In this document: positions 6,480 to 8,965 of the stretch, piece by piece
Layout: each line of letters starts with the position of its first letter
Numbering within the stretch: the first letter of the stretch is position 1
Source: Flavobacteriaceae bacterium
GTDB lineage: Bacteria > Bacteroidota > Bacteroidia > Flavobacteriales > Flavobacteriaceae
Assembly: GCA_019752245.1 (NCBI GenBank)
Contig: JAIEMH010000025.1
Span: 1-8,965, forward strand
Direction of reading: 5' to 3'
Length of the DNA: 8,965 nt
Notes under the pieces: generated by a model
What the model saw: the letters and a program-made list of their open reading frames with translations, nothing else
What the model was told of the DNA's origin: nothing
Databases searched by the model: none
Position numbers and translations under genes: made by a program

Positions 6480-6499
6480 AAAGTATTTTAAATTGGGTG

Positions 6500-6507
6500 C
6501 AAAGGTA
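6500..6507 (-). promoter_or_regulatory. Candidate helicase promoter, -7 element
   Basis: On the minus strand this reads TACCTTTG followed by CA, an exact TAnnTTTG match, 20 bases before the helicase ATG. The leader would be short, about 15 bases. No -33 TTG is present at 17-23 bases. A short leader argues against the long 5' UTR seen for cold-regulated deaD in E. coli, unless another promoter lies further up. Confidence 0.5.
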
Positions 6508-6665
6508 CTCTTTAAAAACGATATAAACTAATTTGTTTTAATTTGATAATCAAGTAGTTGTATTTGTTCGGTTGTCGGTAGAAGTTAAAAAATGTAACTG
6601 TAACAAGTGTTGCGAGATTGTTTATAATAAAAGTTAAGGTGTTTTATTTGTACAATTTCATCTTT

Positions 6666-7235
6666 TTATTTTAAAAATTCAACCAATTTTTTTACTGCTA
6701 TTCCGCGATGACTTATTGTTGATTTCTCTTCTATAGAAAGCTCTGCAAAGGTTTTAGTATAACCATCTGCAACAAAAATAGGATCGTAGCCGAAGCCATT
6801 GTTTCCTATTTTTTCTTCTATGATTTTTCCGTTTATGATTCCTGTGAAAAGATGTTGTTCGCCATTAATATTTAGACAAATAACAGTTTTAAAATTGGCT
6901 TTCCGATTGTTTTTATCTTTTAAATTTAATAACAATTTATTCATATTGTTATCATCATTTTTTGGTTCGCCTGCATATCTAGCCGAATAAACTCCAGGTT
7001 CGCCATTTAGTGCATCAACTTCCAATCCTGAGTCGTCTGCAAAACAGTTTAAACCATAGTTTTGGGTTACATAATTGGCTTTTAGAATTGCATTTCCTTC
7101 AATGGTATTGGCTGTTTCTGGTATGTCTTCTGTGCAACCAATATCTTCAAGGCTTACTATTTGAATTGATGAAGGAACTAAAAGCTGAATTTCTTTAATT
7201 TTATTTTTGTTGTTGGATGCAAATACTAGTTTCAT
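6666..7235 (-). CDS. rdgB: XTP/dITP pyrophosphatase (RdgB/HAM1 family)
   Basis: Cytosolic house-cleaning enzyme that hydrolyses non-canonical purine triphosphates (XTP, dITP, ITP) to monophosphates and pyrophosphate, keeping deaminated purines out of DNA and RNA. The 189 residues match the family length (about 190-200). Motifs seen: substrate-binding SNNKNKIKE at 7-15, ETANTIEGNAILKA at 40-53, the catalytic and metal-binding FADDSGLEVDAL at 65-76, GEPGVYSARYAG at 78-89, the purine-binding FGYDPIF at 148-154, and SHRGIA at 175-180. The ATG at 7233-7235 begins the conserved MKLVFASNN, so the start is firm. It is divergent from the sensor kinase gene and 186 bases upstream of the helicase gene on the same strand. 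I see no strong terminator in that gap. Confidence 0.96.
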   Translation of the reverse strand: MKLVFASNNKNKIKEIQLLVPSSIQIVSLEDIGCTEDIPETANTIEGNAILKANYVTQNYGLNCFADDSGLEVDALNGEPGVYSARYAGEPKNDDNNMNKLLLNLKDKNNRKANFKTVICLNINGEQHLFTGIINGKIIEEKIGNNGFGYDPIFVADGYTKTFAELSIEEKSTISHRGIAVKKLVEFLK

Positions 7236-7252
7236 GAAATTTCAATTAAAAG

Positions 7253-7260
7253 CAAACATA
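7253..7260 (-). promoter_or_regulatory. Candidate rdgB promoter, -7 element
   Basis: On the minus strand this reads TATGTTTG, an exact TAnnTTTG match, 17 bases before the rdgB ATG. No TTG at the -33 spacing is visible. The position mirrors the helicase and trmH elements, all with very short leaders. Confidence 0.5.
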
Positions 7261-7280
7261 ATAAATTAAAAATGATTTTT

Positions 7281-7309
7281 TTGTAAGTTTAAAACCACAC
7301 TTATTTTTT
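7281..7309 (+). promoter_or_regulatory. Candidate promoter of the sensor kinase gene
   Basis: TTG at 7281-7283 is followed after 18 bases by TATTTTTT (7302-7309), one mismatch from TAnnTTTG. The spacing fits the Bacteroidota -33/-7 arrangement and gives a leader of about 35 bases. The region is T-rich, so a chance match is possible. Confidence 0.35.
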
Positions 7310-7349
7310 TTTCGTAAATATTAATCCCAATCAATTTTATAATAACTTT

Positions 7350-8965
7350 ATGAATTTATCAAAATCTTTTTTAACGTGCATGGTAATGATATCATTATTT
7401 TGCACAACTAGGTGTTTTCCTCAATTTATAATTAATGAAGGTTCTAAAATAACATCTACATCATTACATAAATTTACTAATATAGTTAATGTAAAGCAGA
7501 AGCAATTGTCTATTAAAGATGTTCTTAAGATACCTTCTAATAAATTTACTTTGTTACCAAATGGAAACACTGATTTAGGTTTTACAAAAGATAATTATTG
7601 GTTGCATTTTTCAATAAAAAATAATTCAACTAAAAAATTAAAATATTTTCTTGAATCTTCAAGACCTGTTGTAGATGTTGCAGATTTTTATAAAATTGAA
7701 GATAATCACTTGGTTGATTTGCAAATAAGCGGTGATGTAATTCCTTTTGAAAATAGAAGTTTCAAACATAGAAAAACAATATTTACTGTTAATTTATCAC
7801 CAAATTCTACTTCAGATTTTTATATCCATTTAAAAAGCGATGGAGAAGTAATAAATGCACCTGTGTTGTTGATGAGTGAAGAAAGTTTCATCTCTAAAAC
7901 ATCTTTTGAGCAAATTGTTTATGGTTTCTTTTATGGAATTCTTGCTGTAGCTTCTATTCTATACTTTTTCTTCTTCTTTGCATTGAAAGAGCGTGTATTT
8001 CTTTACTATAGTTTATATGTTATTTTTATTGGTTTAATGCAGTTTTCTATAGATGGATATTTTTATCAATTAGTTACACCTAACGGAGGATGGTTTTCTA
8101 AGCATTCAGTATTAATATTTGCTATGATTGCTGGTGTTATGTTGGGTAAATATGGAGAGGTTTTTTTAAAAATTAAACAATACAACCCACTTATTTACAA
8201 ACTTTTTAATATCGTTTATATTTTAGCATTTATATTGATAGGTGTTATTGTGTTTGTTCCCTCTTTTTTCGCATATTGTTATCCGTTAGCCAATGTCTTG
8301 GGATTAGCAATTCTTATGCTAATCATTATATCAGTGGTTTATTTATATTATAATAAAAAGCCTGTTGATACTTTTTTTAGCTTTGGAGTTCTTTTTTTAA
8401 TTTTAGGATTTGGGATTTTTATACTGAATAACTTTGGTGAAGTTCCTAATACATTTTTAACTCAAAACAGTTCAAAACTTGGTACAGGATTAGAAATTAT
8501 CTTTCTCTCACTATCTATGGGTAATTTGATTAAGAATCTAAAAAAAGATAGAGAAAATCTTCAAACTCTTGCTCTACAAAAATTAGAAGAAATGAGTGAA
8601 ATGAAATCGTATTTCCTATCTAATATTAGTCATGAATTGCGAACTCCTTTAAATACAATTATGAACTTTATTGATTCTATTGACGGAGAAACAGATAGCA
8701 ATTCTATTCGGGAAAAATGCCAAATAATTAAAAGTTCTTCTACGGGATTATTGAGTTCAGTAAACGATATCCTTGATTTTTCTAAGATTGAGAAAGATGA
8801 AATTACTTTGGAAGTGTTAGAATTTGATGCGCATAAGTTATTTGAAGAAATAAAAACTAATATTACAATTAGAGCTAATAAAAAAGGATTAAATTTTCAC
8901 TATTCTCAATCTCCAAATTTGCCAAAGATTTTGAAAGGTGATGTAAATCGTATTAGACAGATTGT
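7350..8965 (+). CDS. 7TMR-DISM sensor histidine kinase, 3' end beyond window (partial)
   Basis: Inner-membrane sensor kinase; 538 codons are visible and the frame is open to the right edge. Residues 1 to about 24 are a signal peptide (core FLTCMVMISLF). About 40-175 is a periplasmic 7TMR-DISMED2-like beta domain (GFTKDNYWLHFSIKNNS, then SSRPVVDVADFYKI), a fold often linked to carbohydrate or small-ligand sensing. About 186-395 holds seven hydrophobic segments, the 7TMR-DISM membrane domain. A short coiled-coil linker follows (NLKKDRENLQTLALQKLEEM). The HisKA domain starts near 420 with SHELRTP and the phospho-acceptor His428, then DILDFSKIE. The start of the ATPase domain (GDVNRIRQI, from 530) is the last thing visible; the N, G1 and G2 boxes lie outside. 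Whether receiver or output domains follow, making it a hybrid kinase, cannot be seen. The partner regulator and signal are unknown. The ATG at 7350 is chosen because it precedes the signal peptide; ATGs at codons 11 and 13 would shorten it. Confidence 0.9.
   Translation, partial: MNLSKSFLTCMVMISLFCTTRCFPQFIINEGSKITSTSLHKFTNIVNVKQKQLSIKDVLKIPSNKFTLLPNGNTDLGFTKDNYWLHFSIKNNSTKKLKYFLESSRPVVDVADFYKIEDNHLVDLQISGDVIPFENRSFKHRKTIFTVNLSPNSTSDFYIHLKSDGEVINAPVLLMSEESFISKTSFEQIVYGFFYGILAVASILYFFFFFALKERVFLYYSLYVIFIGLMQFSIDGYFYQLVTPNGGWFSKHSVLIFAMIAGVMLGKYGEVFLKIKQYNPLIYKLFNIVYILAFILIGVIVFVPSFFAYCYPLANVLGLAILMLIIISVVYLYYNKKPVDTFFSFGVLFLILGFGIFILNNFGEVPNTFLTQNSSKLGTGLEIIFLSLSMGNLIKNLKKDRENLQTLALQKLEEMSEMKSYFLSNISHELRTPLNTIMNFIDSIDGETDSNSIREKCQIIKSSSTGLLSSVNDILDFSKIEKDEITLEVLEFDAHKLFEEIKTNITIRANKKGLNFHYSQSPNLPKILKGDVNRIRQI

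Overview
The window looks like chromosomal core sequence from a member of the Bacteroidota, most likely Flavobacteriaceae and possibly Flavobacterium. The evidence is the low G+C content, A-rich leaders without Shine-Dalgarno sequences, several exact matches to the Bacteroidota promoter -7 element TAnnTTTG, and family variants common in that group (a sirtuin without zinc cysteines, a secreted CarboxypepD_reg-like protein, a 7TMR-DISM histidine kinase). The genus is an inference.

Layout, left to right. Minus strand: purB (adenylosuccinate lyase, stop codon at the left edge) and cobB (class III sirtuin deacylase). Plus strand: trmH (tRNA Gm18 2'-O-methyltransferase), divergent from cobB across a compact shared promoter. 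Minus strand, convergent with trmH: a small secreted protein of unknown function, a secreted CarboxypepD_reg-domain protein, a DeaD-like DEAD-box RNA helicase with a long Arg/Gly/Ser-rich tail, and rdgB (XTP/dITP pyrophosphatase). Plus strand, divergent from rdgB: the first 538 codons of a membrane sensor histidine kinase (7TMR-DISM type), cut by the right edge.

The genes look mostly like separate transcription units rather than one operon. Good Rho-independent terminators follow the helicase gene and the CarboxypepD_reg gene, and candidate promoters sit before purB, cobB, trmH, the small secreted gene, the helicase, rdgB and the kinase. No intergenic gap exceeds 190 bases. The functions are housekeeping: purine synthesis and nucleotide sanitation (purB, rdgB), RNA modification and remodelling (trmH, helicase), protein deacylation (cobB), plus two cell-envelope proteins and a sensor. 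I see no mobile element, CRISPR array, rRNA or tRNA gene, and no convincing undescribed multi-gene system. The points most worth a second look are small-scale: a near-palindromic bidirectional promoter between cobB and trmH, a two-part inverted repeat over the cobB stop codon, and a perfect hairpin in the purB leader.
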